DNA of 64,000 bases from Geodermatophilus aquaeductus (GCF_900182545.1 NZ_FXTJ01000005.1:248001-312000); one strand, 5' to 3'. Shown: positions 1 through 8,499, counted from the stretch's first letter. The notes: generated by a model from the letters alone, not told the origin. Numbers and translations: made by a program.

Positions 1-126
1 CGGTACACACCCGGTACACAACAGGTCCGTACGGAGGCGACACCTACCAACGCTGACCATCGTGCTACTAACAGGCTGACCTGCGTATTCAGCGCCTGCC
101 AAAATCAATCGCGCTGACTGGGAGGG
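1..126. other. Edge of an integrated element (no gene seen)
   Basis: This stretch is visibly richer in A and T than the rest of the window. It opens with a direct repeat, cggtacaca at 1-9 and again at 12-20. No open frame is convincing. Because the tRNA homology begins at about 127-129, this is probably the outer end of an integrated element lying to the left. The repeated motif could be an arm-type integrase site, but that is a guess. Confidence 0.4.
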
Positions 127-128
127 CC

Positions 129-170
129 CTCCGGAGGCGGGTGCGCAGGTTCGAATCCTGCCGGGGGCAC
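129..170 (+). pseudogene. 3' half of tRNA-Arg(CCG), probable att-site remnant
   Basis: The segment reads as an anticodon loop CTCCGGA (129-135, anticodon CCG), the 3' anticodon stem GGCGG (136-140), a T arm GCAGG/TTCGAAT/CCTGC (145-161), the 3' acceptor strand CGGGGGC (162-168) and discriminator A. The 5' half is missing: bases before 129 pair with only three of the five 3' anticodon-stem bases, and no GCCCCCG acceptor strand lies upstream. Homology breaking at the anticodon stem-loop is the usual signature of tyrosine-recombinase integration into a tRNA gene. The intact tRNA should lie at the far end of the element, outside this window. Confidence 0.72.
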
Positions 171-176
171 AACCTG

Positions 177-221
177 AGAGTGCTGGTCAGCGCGGCAACG
201 AGCCCCGCGGGCCAGCACTCT
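177..221 (+). terminator. Hairpin downstream of the tRNA remnant
   Basis: A 10-bp perfect outer stem (177-186 with 212-221) encloses an inner 5-bp stem (191-195 with 205-209). It sits just after the tRNA 3' end, so it was probably the terminator of the original tRNA-Arg gene. There is no clear T-run. Confidence 0.6.
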
Positions 222-432
222 CTGCATACAGGGAGAGGGCCTCGGGCAACACCCGGGCACAGCAGCGGCGCGCGCGACCGCCATGCGCTCGGCCGCCTCG
301 TCCAGCCGGTGGCGCCGCCTCCCCTTCACGGGGAGAGCCTCAGCTGGGAGCCGGGAGTCTGCCGGCGGTCGGCCGCAGCCGTGCAGCCACCTGACCGGGC
401 CCGTCGAGCTGCCGGAGCGTTGAGCGAACGCG
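222..432. other. Non-coding stretch
   Basis: Open frames exist on both strands, but they are compositionally unremarkable shadows without a ribosome-binding site. I see no gene, repeat or RNA here. Confidence 0.4.
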
Positions 433-1308
433 TCAGCGCGCGTCGAGGACCTGGCGCAGCCGTGCGGCGAACGCCTCCGGCCGGCCGTGCTGGCCGAACT
501 CGCCGCCGAGGAACCCACCGTGGTCGCTCGGGAAGACGGTGATCTCCTGGCCCAGCTCCTGGGCGGTCGCGACCGCGGTGCGCCAGGTCAGGGTGTCCTG
601 CGACTCGATGCCGGCAGCAACGACGATCCGGCTCGGTGCCGCCCTCAGGGCTGGGACGTCGGGCCGGAAGGCGGTGATCGCGTCGGAGTCGTGCGACAGC
701 AGAGGATCGCCGCGCGAACCGTCGTCCTCGGCCGGGAGCCCGAAGGCCGCCGGGTCCGGGGCGGTGGTGACCGAGAAGTCGTCGGTGAACTCGCCCTGCC
801 AGGAGCTGAGCGCGATGAAGGCCGCCATGCCGTGTCCCCAGCCCTTGGCCTCGTAGACCGCCTGCACCGCGCGGGTGGCGGCGATCGCACGCTCGGCGTC
901 AGGGAGGACGGGCAGCAGCGGGGGTTCGTGGGCGACGAGCGTCGTCACGTCGTCCGGATGCGCGGCGACCAGGGCCAGCGCCGTGACCGCTCCCCCGCTG
1001 CTGGCGAACATCTCCACCGGCCCCCCGACCGCCTCGATGATGCGGTGGACGTCGTCGGCGTGCTGCTGCGGCGTGTGCGTGGTCCGCCCGTCGGTCCGCG
1101 TGCTGCGGCCCAGGCCGCGCGGGTCGTAGGTGACCAGGGTGCGGTCGGTGAAGTGCCCCGCGAGCGTGCCGAAGCCGCTGGCGTCCATCGGTGCCCCGAT
1201 GAGGAACAGCGGCGGCCGTCCGTCCGCCGTCGGCAGGGGACCGCGGACGTCGTAGGCCAGCGATGCCTCAGGCGTGTCGAGCATGCGGGTGGCGATCACC
1301 ATGGTCAT
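433..1308 (-). CDS. Alpha/beta-fold hydrolase
   Basis: A 291-aa cytoplasmic alpha/beta hydrolase. The strand-order motifs are present: an oxyanion-side loop after LFLIGAPM (about residue 35), YDPRGLGRS near residue 80, the nucleophile elbow FASSGGAV near residue 102 (Ala replaces the first Gly of GxSxG), and a C-terminal SDHGGF that supplies the catalytic His. The helical lid lies between residues 140 and 200. The substrate cannot be told from sequence. It starts at ATG 1308 after GGTGGGG, and a second in-frame ATG follows two codons later. It is divergent from the small membrane gene at 1432. Confidence 0.85.
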   Translation of the reverse strand: MTMVIATRMLDTPEASLAYDVRGPLPTADGRPPLFLIGAPMDASGFGTLAGHFTDRTLVTYDPRGLGRSTRTDGRTTHTPQQHADDVHRIIEAVGGPVEMFASSGGAVTALALVAAHPDDVTTLVAHEPPLLPVLPDAERAIAATRAVQAVYEAKGWGHGMAAFIALSSWQGEFTDDFSVTTAPDPAAFGLPAEDDGSRGDPLLSHDSDAITAFRPDVPALRAAPSRIVVAAGIESQDTLTWRTAVATAQELGQEITVFPSDHGGFLGGEFGQHGRPEAFAARLRQVLDAR

Positions 1309-1412
1309 GGTCGTGCAGACCCCACCGGCCCGCGGAACTCATCGCCGACCGTGCTCCGCGTCCTCCCCGGGACGCGCGCCGCCGGGGTGGCGCCTATTGA
1401 TATTCGATAGGG

Positions 1413-1433
1413 ATGTACCGATACTCGGTGTAT
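1413..1433. promoter_or_regulatory. Operator-like palindrome over a start codon
   Basis: ATGTACCGA (1413-1421) and TCGGTGTAT (1425-1433) form an inverted repeat matching at 7 of 9 positions around a 3-nt centre. A second repeat, CCTAT...ATAGG, lies at 1393-1411. The site overlaps the start codon at 1432 in an otherwise GC-rich stretch, as expected of a TetR- or MarR-type operator. No regulator gene is adjacent. Confidence 0.45.
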
Positions 1434-1617
1434 GACTCCTGCCATCCGGTCCGCTGTCGTCGTCCTCGCGGTCCTCGTCGTGGTCGCCCTCGGGATCGCC
1501 GGCGTCGTGCTCGGGGAGGCCGACGACTCACCGGGCCTGCAGGGCCTGGGGGTCCTGCTGGCCCTCGGCGCGGTGGTCCTCGGCGTGCGGACCCTCCGCC
1601 GGCCCCGGCAGCGCTGA
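1432..1617 (+). CDS. Small two-helix membrane protein
   Basis: A 61-aa protein with two hydrophobic helices (about residues 6-28 and 37-54) separated by a short acidic loop (GEADDSPG), ending in a basic tail RTLRRPRQR. That pattern suggests an inner-membrane hairpin with both ends in the cytoplasm. I do not recognise a family. There is no evident ribosome-binding site, and the start overlaps the palindrome at 1413-1433, so expression may be switched by a repressor. It converges with the deacetylase-like gene 16 bp downstream. Confidence 0.6.
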   Translation: MTPAIRSAVVVLAVLVVVALGIAGVVLGEADDSPGLQGLGVLLALGAVVLGVRTLRRPRQR

Positions 1618-1633
1618 CCGCGGCCGGGCGGGA

Positions 1634-2887
1634 TCAGGCCAGGAAGGACTCCCAGCCGGCGGCCGGGGGCGTACCCACCGGCAGGGTCCGGAGCCGGTCG
1701 AGGACGGCGGGGTCCTGCACGTCCAGCCACGCCACCAGCTGACGGAAGGACACCAGCTGCACCTCGGGCTGCCCGGCGATGGCCCGCAGGGCGTCCTCCA
1801 CGGCGTCCATGTAGATCCCGCCGTTCCACTGCTCGAAGTGGTTGCCGACGAACAGCGGTGCCCGGTTGGTGGTGTAGGCCCGTTCGAACCCGGCCAGGTA
1901 GGCGTCGCGGGCCTGCGCTCGCCAGGTGCCGTACATCGCCGGATCGCCGGACGTGTCGCCCTGGGTCTGCTTGTACATGAGGTTGTAGTCCATGGCGAGC
2001 ACGCTGGCGCTGACGCCGGGGTCGGTCGTCGGGAAGGGCACCGACGGCAGCGGGAAGTCCCACAGGCCGAGCTTCTTCGCGGGCCAGACCTGCCGGCCGC
2101 CCGGTGAACTGGCGTCGTACCGCCACCCCAGCGCGGCGGCGGCGGGCAGCAGGCCGTCCTGGCCCTCGAGGCACGGGGTGCGGCCCCCGATCAGCTCGAC
2201 GTCGTAGTCGAAGGGCAGCGGCGGCAGGTCGCTGCGGCCGGTGGTCGTCTTCCAGGTCTGCACGAACCGCGTCGCCTGGGCGATCTCGCTGGTCCAGTCC
2301 TCCGGCGACCAGAGCCGGACCCCGTTCTCGCCGCAGAAGTGGCCGTTGAAGTGGGTGCCGATCTCGTGCCCGTCCAGCCAGGCGAGGCGGACCTCCGCCA
2401 CGGTGTCGAGCACCTCCTGCGTCGACAGGAAGCCGATGTCGGAGGCGCCGACCGGGTGCCGCGGCGGGGCGTACTGCATCCGCTGGTCCTCCGGCAGCGC
2501 GTACAGACCGGTGAAGAAGAAGGTCATCGACGCGCCGAGCTCCTGGGCCAGCGTCCGGAACCGGGGGAACTGACCGGTGGACAGGTTCGCCGCGCCGTCC
2601 CACGAGAAGACCACGAACTGGGGCGGGCGCTGCCCGGGGAGCAGCCGCTGCGGGACGGGCTGGTGGGGCTGCAGGCCGGTGTCGGCCGTCGAGCCGTCAC
2701 CGATCAGCCGCACCGCGGGTGCCGGCGGCGGAGGGGGCTCAGGAGGCGGTACGGACGAGGTCGTCGCGGGCGCGGCCGTCACCGCCGCAGCCGTCGTGAA
2801 CGAACGGTCGGCGACGCCACACCCGGCGGCGGCGAGCACGGAGGCCCCCGCCCAGCCGAGCAGCGCCCGTCGGCTCAGTTCTGACAC
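1634..2887 (-). CDS. Polysaccharide deacetylase-like lipoprotein
   Basis: A 417-aa exported protein. The N-terminus (SRRALLGWAGASVLAAAGC) combines a twin-arginine with a lipobox ending at Cys, so it is probably a Tat-exported lipoprotein. A Pro-rich linker follows (about residues 45-57). The body resembles the carbohydrate esterase 4 (NodB) fold of chitin-deacetylase-like proteins, with motif 1 as FSWDGAAN (about residue 94) and motif 2 as HEIGTHFNGH (about residue 174). The usual TFDD is reduced to one Asp: the base-type Asp is kept and the second, metal-binding position is Gly. Activity is therefore uncertain, and a cell-wall or capsule role is inferred. It starts at GTG. Confidence 0.75.
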   Translation of the reverse strand: MSELSRRALLGWAGASVLAAAGCGVADRSFTTAAAVTAAPATTSSVPPPEPPPPPAPAVRLIGDGSTADTGLQPHQPVPQRLLPGQRPPQFVVFSWDGAANLSTGQFPRFRTLAQELGASMTFFFTGLYALPEDQRMQYAPPRHPVGASDIGFLSTQEVLDTVAEVRLAWLDGHEIGTHFNGHFCGENGVRLWSPEDWTSEIAQATRFVQTWKTTTGRSDLPPLPFDYDVELIGGRTPCLEGQDGLLPAAAALGWRYDASSPGGRQVWPAKKLGLWDFPLPSVPFPTTDPGVSASVLAMDYNLMYKQTQGDTSGDPAMYGTWRAQARDAYLAGFERAYTTNRAPLFVGNHFEQWNGGIYMDAVEDALRAIAGQPEVQLVSFRQLVAWLDVQDPAVLDRLRTLPVGTPPAAGWESFLA

Positions 2888-3042
2888 AGGACATCACCAG
2901 CAGCGCCCACGAGGTCCCCCAACACACAGCCCCCGTGCCCGCGCCACCGGCCGTCCCGGCGGCCCGACGGACGGTAGCGGTCACCCCGGGCATACCGGAA
3001 CCCGTCCGTGCACCCGGGAACGACGACGCGCGGGAGCCCTGG

Positions 3043-4521
3043 TCAGCGCAGCCGGTGGGGGCGCCAGCCACCGGAGGGGTGCACGGCCGGCGCGAGGCCG
3101 GGCTGCGCCCCGTCGCCCGACGCGACGACGTCCTCGGCGCCCACGCCGAGCAGGGTGCGGGTGATCTGCTGGGCGCTGTCGAGCAGGTCGTCGAGGGCGC
3201 GGTCGAGGTGCGCGCCGGTGACGGCGACGACCGGGTCCTGCTCGTGCAGTGACTCGAGGACGGCCCGGCGCAGCAGCTCCTTGAGGAACGACGCCGTCAC
3301 GCCGTCGGTGCGCTCCACGGCCCGCGTCACGTCGTCGTCGGTCAGGCGCAGCGGCACGTCGCGGCCGTAGAGCCGCAACAGCTCGCGGCGGGCCGCGGCG
3401 TCGGGCAGGTCGACCTCCACGGCGACGTCGATGCGGCCGGGCCGCGCGGCCAGCGCCGGCTCGAGCAGGTCGGCGCGGTTGGTGGTGAGGACGAAGAGCA
3501 GATCGGCGTCGGGCGCCGCGCCGTCCATGGCGTCGAGCAGGTCGAACAGCACCGGGCTGCCGCCGGGGCCGAAGGAGCGGTCGGCGGCGACGAGGTCGAC
3601 GTCCTCGAGCACCACCACGGCCGGCTGCAGGTCGCGCGCGAGGTCGGCGACGGAGCCGACCAGGCCCAGCGAGCGGCCGGTGAGCAGCAGGCGGGTGTAG
3701 TCGCCCATCCGGCCCAGGAGGTAGCGGACGGTGTGCGTCTTGCCGGTCCCCGGCGGCCCGTAGAGCAGCAGCCCGCGCTTGAGGTGCTGCCCGGCGGCGC
3801 GCAGGCCCGCCCGGTGCTCGGCCACCCCGAGGGCGTGCCGCTCGACGCGCTCGAGCACGGCCGCGGGCAGCACGACGTCGTCGCGGGCGAGGTCCGGCGG
3901 GTCGAGGAAGACCAGCGCGACGCCGCCCATCGGCGTCGGGGTGACCTCGACGAGCCGGCCGCGGTACACGTTGAGCTCCCGCCGCAGCCGGTCGAGCTCG
4001 GCCAGGACGGCCTGCGCCCGGTGCACCGGCAGCCCGGCCACCTCCACGCCGAGGGTCTCCCGGTGCTCGCCCGGCCCCTGCACGAGGACCACGTAGCGGC
4101 CGTCGTCGTCGGTGACCAGCAGCAGCGCGAGGCGCAGGCAGGCCAGCGTCGACCCCGGGCCGTTGGGCAGGTCGGCCACCGCGGGGGCGCTCAACCGCAC
4201 CGGGGGCAGCGCCTCGCCGGTCATCAGCTGCTGCAGGTCGATGCCGCCGTAGTGCGGCGGGAGGGCGACGCCGCGGACTTCCACGGTGCGCCCCGGCGCC
4301 GCGCTCCACGCGTCGAGGGCGGTCTGCAGGTTGACGTGCTCGAAGGGCGGCAGGTCGCGGCCCACCACCGACTGCTCGCGGCCCTCGGGGCCGAGTACCT
4401 CCCGCACCAGCGCGACGACGTCGTTGCGCGCCCCCTGCCCTGGGACGTGCAGCCAGTCGAGCAGGGCGCGCAGCCCCGCCGCGAACTCCCGGACCTCCGG
4501 CTCCGCTGCCTCGGCCGCCAC
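3043..4521 (-). CDS. AAA-family ATPase
   Basis: About 492 aa. The C-terminal half is a classical AAA module: Walker A GPPGTGKT (about residue 250), Walker B VVVLEDVD (about residue 301), sensor-1 VLTTNRADLL, then ARPGRID with its conserved Arg. The N-terminal 220 residues have no family I recognise and may be a substrate-recognition domain. GTG at 4521 is preferred because GGGGGAG precedes it by 5 nt; an ATG 66 nt upstream would add a poor, basic leader. It stands alone between a deacetylase and a hydrolase, so the substrate is unknown. Confidence 0.8.
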   Translation of the reverse strand: MAAEAAEPEVREFAAGLRALLDWLHVPGQGARNDVVALVREVLGPEGREQSVVGRDLPPFEHVNLQTALDAWSAAPGRTVEVRGVALPPHYGGIDLQQLMTGEALPPVRLSAPAVADLPNGPGSTLACLRLALLLVTDDDGRYVVLVQGPGEHRETLGVEVAGLPVHRAQAVLAELDRLRRELNVYRGRLVEVTPTPMGGVALVFLDPPDLARDDVVLPAAVLERVERHALGVAEHRAGLRAAGQHLKRGLLLYGPPGTGKTHTVRYLLGRMGDYTRLLLTGRSLGLVGSVADLARDLQPAVVVLEDVDLVAADRSFGPGGSPVLFDLLDAMDGAAPDADLLFVLTTNRADLLEPALAARPGRIDVAVEVDLPDAAARRELLRLYGRDVPLRLTDDDVTRAVERTDGVTASFLKELLRRAVLESLHEQDPVVAVTGAHLDRALDDLLDSAQQITRTLLGVGAEDVVASGDGAQPGLAPAVHPSGGWRPHRLR

Positions 4522-4657
4522 GGCACTCCCCCGCTCCCCGTCCGCCCGCACGTGGCGGCGGAGCCTAGCGGCACCGGCTGCACCCACGAACCGGTCCCGG
4601 GTGCTCGTGCGGGCCGGTCCCGTGACGGGCGCCTCGGTGGCCGGCGGAGAGCCGAAC

Positions 4658-4663
4658 TAGCGT
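4658..4663 (+). promoter_or_regulatory. -10 hexamer TAGCGT, leaderless start
   Basis: The hexamer ends 6 nt before ATG 4670, and no Shine-Dalgarno sequence lies between. Confidence 0.6.
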
Positions 4664-4669
4664 GCGGGC

Positions 4670-5563
4670 ATGGAGACCACCGGGGTGCAGACCACCCGCG
4701 CCGGGGACGTCGAGCTGGCCTACGAGACCTTCGGCTCGGCGGAGGACACGCCGCTGCTGCTGGTCATGGGCCTGGCCACGCAGATGATCGGCTGGCCCGA
4801 CGAGTTCTGCCGCATGCTGGCCGACCGCGGCCACTTCGTCGTCCGCTTCGACAACCGCGACATCGGCCTGTCCACCCACCTCGACGACGCCGGCGCGCCC
4901 GACGTGCTCGCCGTGATGGGCGGCGACCACTCGGGCGTCGCCTACCGCCTGCCCGAGATGGCCGACGACACCGCCGGCCTGCTCGACGCCCTCGGCATCG
5001 GGAGCGCCCACGTGGTGGGCGCCTCGATGGGCGGGATGATCGCCCAGCTGCTGGCGATCCGGCACCCGGAGAAGGTGCGCAGCCTGACCTCGATCATGTC
5101 GACGACGGGCGACCCGGCGGTCGGCGCGCCCGCGGAGGCGGCGATCGGCGTCCTGCTCGCCCCGCCGGCCACCGACCGCGACTCGGCCGTGCAGCGGGCC
5201 ATCGACACCTACCGGGTGATCGGCTCCCCCGGCTTCGAGTTCGACGAGGCGAGCCTCCGCGAGCGCGCCGGGCTCTCCTACGACCGCCGGTACAACCCCG
5301 CCGGCGTCGCCCGCCAGCTCGCCGCGATCCTGGCCAGCCCCGACCGCACCGCCGACCTGGGGAAGGTGGCCGTCCCGACGCTGGTCGTGCACGGCGAGCA
5401 GGACGCGCTGGTGAACGTCTCGGGCGGGCGGGCCACCGCGGCCGCGATCCCGGGCGCCGAACTGCTCGTCGTCGAGGGCATGGGCCACGATCTGCCGCGC
5501 GAGGTGTGGCCGCAGCTCGTCGACCGGATCGCCGCGCTGGCCGACCGCGCCGACGGCCGCTGA
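4670..5563 (+). CDS. Alpha/beta-fold hydrolase
   Basis: A 297-aa hydrolase of the aclacinomycin-methylesterase/RdmC-like type. It carries the oxyanion motif LVMGLATQMIGWP (about residues 31-43), FDNRDIGLS (60-68), the nucleophile elbow GASMGG with Ser119, an acidic residue after LVVHGEQD (about 247) and a catalytic His in VVEGMGHDLP (about 275). This set is common in actinobacterial esterases acting on small esters, but the substrate is not known. Transcription is probably leaderless from TAGCGT at 4658. A strong hairpin terminator follows. Confidence 0.87.
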   Translation: METTGVQTTRAGDVELAYETFGSAEDTPLLLVMGLATQMIGWPDEFCRMLADRGHFVVRFDNRDIGLSTHLDDAGAPDVLAVMGGDHSGVAYRLPEMADDTAGLLDALGIGSAHVVGASMGGMIAQLLAIRHPEKVRSLTSIMSTTGDPAVGAPAEAAIGVLLAPPATDRDSAVQRAIDTYRVIGSPGFEFDEASLRERAGLSYDRRYNPAGVARQLAAILASPDRTADLGKVAVPTLVVHGEQDALVNVSGGRATAAAIPGAELLVVEGMGHDLPREVWPQLVDRIAALADRADGR

Positions 5564-5567
5564 ACGC

Positions 5568-5602
5568 GCCCGGGCCCCGCGCGGAGTGCGCGGGGCCCGG
5601 GC
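5568..5602. terminator. Bidirectional terminator
   Basis: A perfect 15-bp stem (5568-5582 with 5588-5602) with a 5-nt loop lies between two convergent genes. Confidence 0.85.
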
Positions 5603-5607
5603 AGCGG

Positions 5608-6378
5608 TCAGCTGGTGAGCATGCCGCCCTCGACCGGGATCGTCGTCCCGGTGACGTAACCGCCGGCGTCGCTGACCAGGAAGACCAGCGCCGCGGCCAG
5701 CTCCATCGGGTCACCGGCCCGGCCGACGAGCACCCGGCCCATCTGCGCGTCGAGGTAGCCCTCGGGGTACTGGTCGGTCATCTCCGAGGCGAAGAAGCCC
5801 GGCGCCAGCGCGTTGACGCGGATCCCCTTGCGGCCGGTCCACTGCTGGGCGAGGTCGCGGGTCAGCCCGATCAGGCCGGCCTTGCTCGCGGCGTAGGCGG
5901 CCTGCGGCAGCCCGGCGGTGGTCAGCCCCAGCACGCTGGAGATGTTGACGATCGAGCTGCCCGGCTTCATGACCCGCCCGCAGGCCTGGGCCATCCAGTA
6001 GCAGCCGTTGAGGTTGACGTCGATGACCGCCCGGAACTCCTCGGGCTTCTCGCGGGTGGCCGGGGCCGCGGTGCCGATGCCGGCGTTGTTCACCAGGACG
6101 TCGACCCGGCCGAACTCGGCCATGGCGGCGTCGACCAGCGCCTGGCAGTCCTCGACCTTCGCGACGTCGGTGCGCACCGTGATCGCCCGCCGCCCGGCGG
6201 CCTCGACGGCCTCCCTGGTGGCGGCCATCCGGTCCTCGCGCCGGGCGCCCAGCGCCAGGTCGGCGCCGGCCTCGGCCAGCGCCCGGGCGAACACCACGCC
6301 CAACCCGGACGAGGCGCCTGTGACGACCGCGACCTTCCCCTCGAGCCGGAACATGTCCAGGATCGTCCTGTCCGCCAC
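5608..6378 (-). CDS. Short-chain dehydrogenase/reductase
   Basis: A 256-aa classical SDR. It shows the cofactor motif TGASSGLG (residues 20-27), the NNAG motif in VLVNNAGIG (about residue 93), an active-site Ser in NISSVLG, and YAASK with the catalytic Tyr and Lys. ARREDR after strand 2 fits NADP(H) use. The start GTG 6378 follows GAGGAG. It is divergent from the PHA synthase genes, and reduction of a 3-oxoacyl intermediate for PHA would suit that position, but this is only a neighbourhood inference. Confidence 0.88.
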   Translation of the reverse strand: MADRTILDMFRLEGKVAVVTGASSGLGVVFARALAEAGADLALGARREDRMAATREAVEAAGRRAITVRTDVAKVEDCQALVDAAMAEFGRVDVLVNNAGIGTAAPATREKPEEFRAVIDVNLNGCYWMAQACGRVMKPGSSIVNISSVLGLTTAGLPQAAYAASKAGLIGLTRDLAQQWTGRKGIRVNALAPGFFASEMTDQYPEGYLDAQMGRVLVGRAGDPMELAAALVFLVSDAGGYVTGTTIPVEGGMLTS

Positions 6379-6500
6379 CGTGGTCTCCTCTCACGTGCCC
6401 GAACCGTCCCCGCGACCGTATCGGCGTTGCGCGGTAGATCACCGGGCGGGCGGGTAGGGGATCCCGGCGGACGGCCGGTCCACGCGGAGGAGGTACGTCG

Positions 6501-6926
6501 ATGACGGCGCAGACACCACCGGGCACGCCCCTGTGGCGGCAGGCGTTCGACGCCGCCGAGAAGCGGGTGACCCCGCACGCCGAGGAACTGGTGCGCACGC
6601 CGTACTTCGCCACCGGGGTCGGCCTGCTGCGTCGCGCGCAGAACATCGCCAAGGACACCGCCCGCGGCGTGTCCGCGCGCGCCTGGCACCTGGTCAACCT
6701 GCCTGCGGGGACCGACCTCGCCCGGCTGCGCGCCCAGCTCGGCGCGCTCGACCGCGAGGTCCGGCGGCTGACCGTGCAACTGGAGAACGAGCGCCGCCGC
6801 CCCCTGACGTCCGACGTCCCGACCACAGCGACCTCGGAGGAACCCGATGCCCACGGTGCCCAGCCCACAGGCAGTCCTCGACCGCGTCCGGCGCGACGTG
6901 GAGCGCAACGCCCTCCGCGCTCGTAA
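6501..6926 (+). CDS. phaE: PHA synthase subunit PhaE-like protein
   Basis: A 141-aa protein whose first 100 residues are helical and end in a heptad-like coiled coil (LARLRAQLGALDREVRRLTVQL). It resembles the C-terminal part of PhaE, the non-catalytic partner of class III polyhydroxyalkanoate synthases, but is shorter than usual. The last 27 residues are Arg/Pro/Gly-rich and lie inside the 80-nt overlap with phaC. The start ATG follows GGAGGAGG. The pairing with phaC is the main reason for the call. Confidence 0.65.
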   Translation: MTAQTPPGTPLWRQAFDAAEKRVTPHAEELVRTPYFATGVGLLRRAQNIAKDTARGVSARAWHLVNLPAGTDLARLRAQLGALDREVRRLTVQLENERRRPLTSDVPTTATSEEPDAHGAQPTGSPRPRPARRGAQRPPRS

Positions 6927-7938
6927 CGGCATCAAGCTCGTCGCCGGCGTCGACCGGCCCGGCGTCGGGCTCACGCCCAAGGACGTCGTCTGGGAGCGCG
7001 GCCGCACCCAGCTGTGGCACTACCGCAGCGACAAGGTGAAGTACTCGCCGCCGCTGCTCATCGTGTTCAGCCTGATCAGCCGCAGCTACATCCTCGACCT
7101 GACGCCGGGCAACAGCTTCATCGAGCAACTGCTCGACGCCGGCTTCGACGTCTACATGGTCGACTGGGGCGAGCCCGACGAGCGGGACGCGCAGAACCGG
7201 CTCGAGGACTACGTCGACGACTACATCCCCGCCGCCGTCGACCGGGTGCGGGAGCTGTCGGGCGCCGACGAGGTGAACCTCTTCGGCTACTGCTTCGGCG
7301 GCGACCTGACCCTGCTCTACGCCGCGCACCACCCCGACGCCCCGGTGCGCAGCCTCACCGTGCTGGCCACCCCGGTGGACTTCACGAAGATGGGCCCGAT
7401 GTCGGACATCTTCCGCAACAGCGGCCTGGAGGTCGACGACGTCGTCGACGAGGACGGCAACGTGCCGCCGCGGGTCGTCGTCCAGGGGTTCAAGACGCTC
7501 ACCCCCACCGCCGACGTCACCCGGTACGTGACGCTGTGGGAGCGGCTCTGGAGCGACGAGTACGTGTCGGCCTACCAGGCGATGACCGGCTGGTCCGACG
7601 ACCACATCCCGTTCCCCGGCGCGGCCGCCCGCGAGACGGTGCAGATGCTGGTGCGCGACAACGCGATGGTCACCGACCGGCTCTCCGTGGGCGGTGACCC
7701 CGTGCACCTGTCCGACATCCGGCTGCCGTTCCTCACCGTGCGCGCCGACCGCGACCACATCGTCCCGCCGGAGGCGACCGAGGCGCTGATCGACCTGGTC
7801 GGGTCCGAGGACAAGCACGAACTGCGGCTGCACGCCGGACACATGGGCCTGGTCGTCGGCCGGACGGCGGCCAAGACCACGGTGCCGGAGATCATCGGCT
7901 TCCTCCGGAAGCGCAGCGACGAGGTCGGGGAGGACTGA
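6847..7938 (+). CDS. phaC: Class III polyhydroxyalkanoate synthase, PhaC subunit
   Basis: A 363-aa enzyme that polymerises (R)-3-hydroxyacyl-CoA into storage polyester on cytoplasmic granules. The lipase-like box is GYCFGG with catalytic Cys149; VDWGEPDERD is typical; an Asp in VRADRDH and a His in HAGHMG complete the triad. The length matches class III PhaC (about 355 aa) rather than the 560-600 aa of class I. GGAGGAA precedes ATG 6847 inside the 3' end of phaE, so the two are probably translationally coupled. A GNAT acetyltransferase follows 2 nt later in the same unit. Confidence 0.9.
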   Translation: MPTVPSPQAVLDRVRRDVERNALRARNGIKLVAGVDRPGVGLTPKDVVWERGRTQLWHYRSDKVKYSPPLLIVFSLISRSYILDLTPGNSFIEQLLDAGFDVYMVDWGEPDERDAQNRLEDYVDDYIPAAVDRVRELSGADEVNLFGYCFGGDLTLLYAAHHPDAPVRSLTVLATPVDFTKMGPMSDIFRNSGLEVDDVVDEDGNVPPRVVVQGFKTLTPTADVTRYVTLWERLWSDEYVSAYQAMTGWSDDHIPFPGAAARETVQMLVRDNAMVTDRLSVGGDPVHLSDIRLPFLTVRADRDHIVPPEATEALIDLVGSEDKHELRLHAGHMGLVVGRTAAKTTVPEIIGFLRKRSDEVGED

Positions 7939-7940
7939 GC

Positions 7941-8499
7941 GTGGACCGGACCGTGGAGATCGTCGAGCTCGAGTCGGCGCACTGCGACGCCCTGCTGCGC
8001 TTCTTCGGCAGCCTGCCGGAGGGCGACCTGACCTTCATCGAGGAGGCGGTCACCGACCCCGACGTCGTCCGGTCGTGGGCGTCGGGCGCCTCCGGGGGAC
8101 GCCGGTTCGTGGCCCTCGACGGCTCACCTGACGCCCCGGAGATCGCCGGCTACGTGGCGGTGCGCCCGCTGCCGGGCTGGTCCTCGCACGTCGGCGAGGT
8201 CCGGCTGGTCGTCTCCCCCGCCAGCCGCGGTTCGGGCCTGGGCCGGCAGCTGGCCCGCCAGGCGCTGGTGACGGCGGTCGGCGACGGGCTGACCAAGCTG
8301 GTCGTGGAGGTCGTCGCCGAGCAGGGCGCGGCCCTCGCGCTGTTCACCGCCCTGGGCTTCACCGGGGAGGCGCTGCTGCGCGACCACATCCGCGACCGCG
8401 AGGGCAACCTGCGCGACCTCATGGTGCTGGCCCACCACGTCGACGAGACCTGGGCCGGCATGGCCACCGTCGGCCTCGACGAGGCACTCGGCCAGGACC

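Noticed and set aside
105..542. Open frames on both strands across 105-542
   Set aside because: They run through the tRNA remnant and hairpin, have no ribosome-binding site and no recognisable motif.
4522..4587. ATG start at 4587 for the AAA ATPase
   Set aside because: GTG 4521 has a strong ribosome-binding site, and the extra 22 residues look like non-coding sequence.
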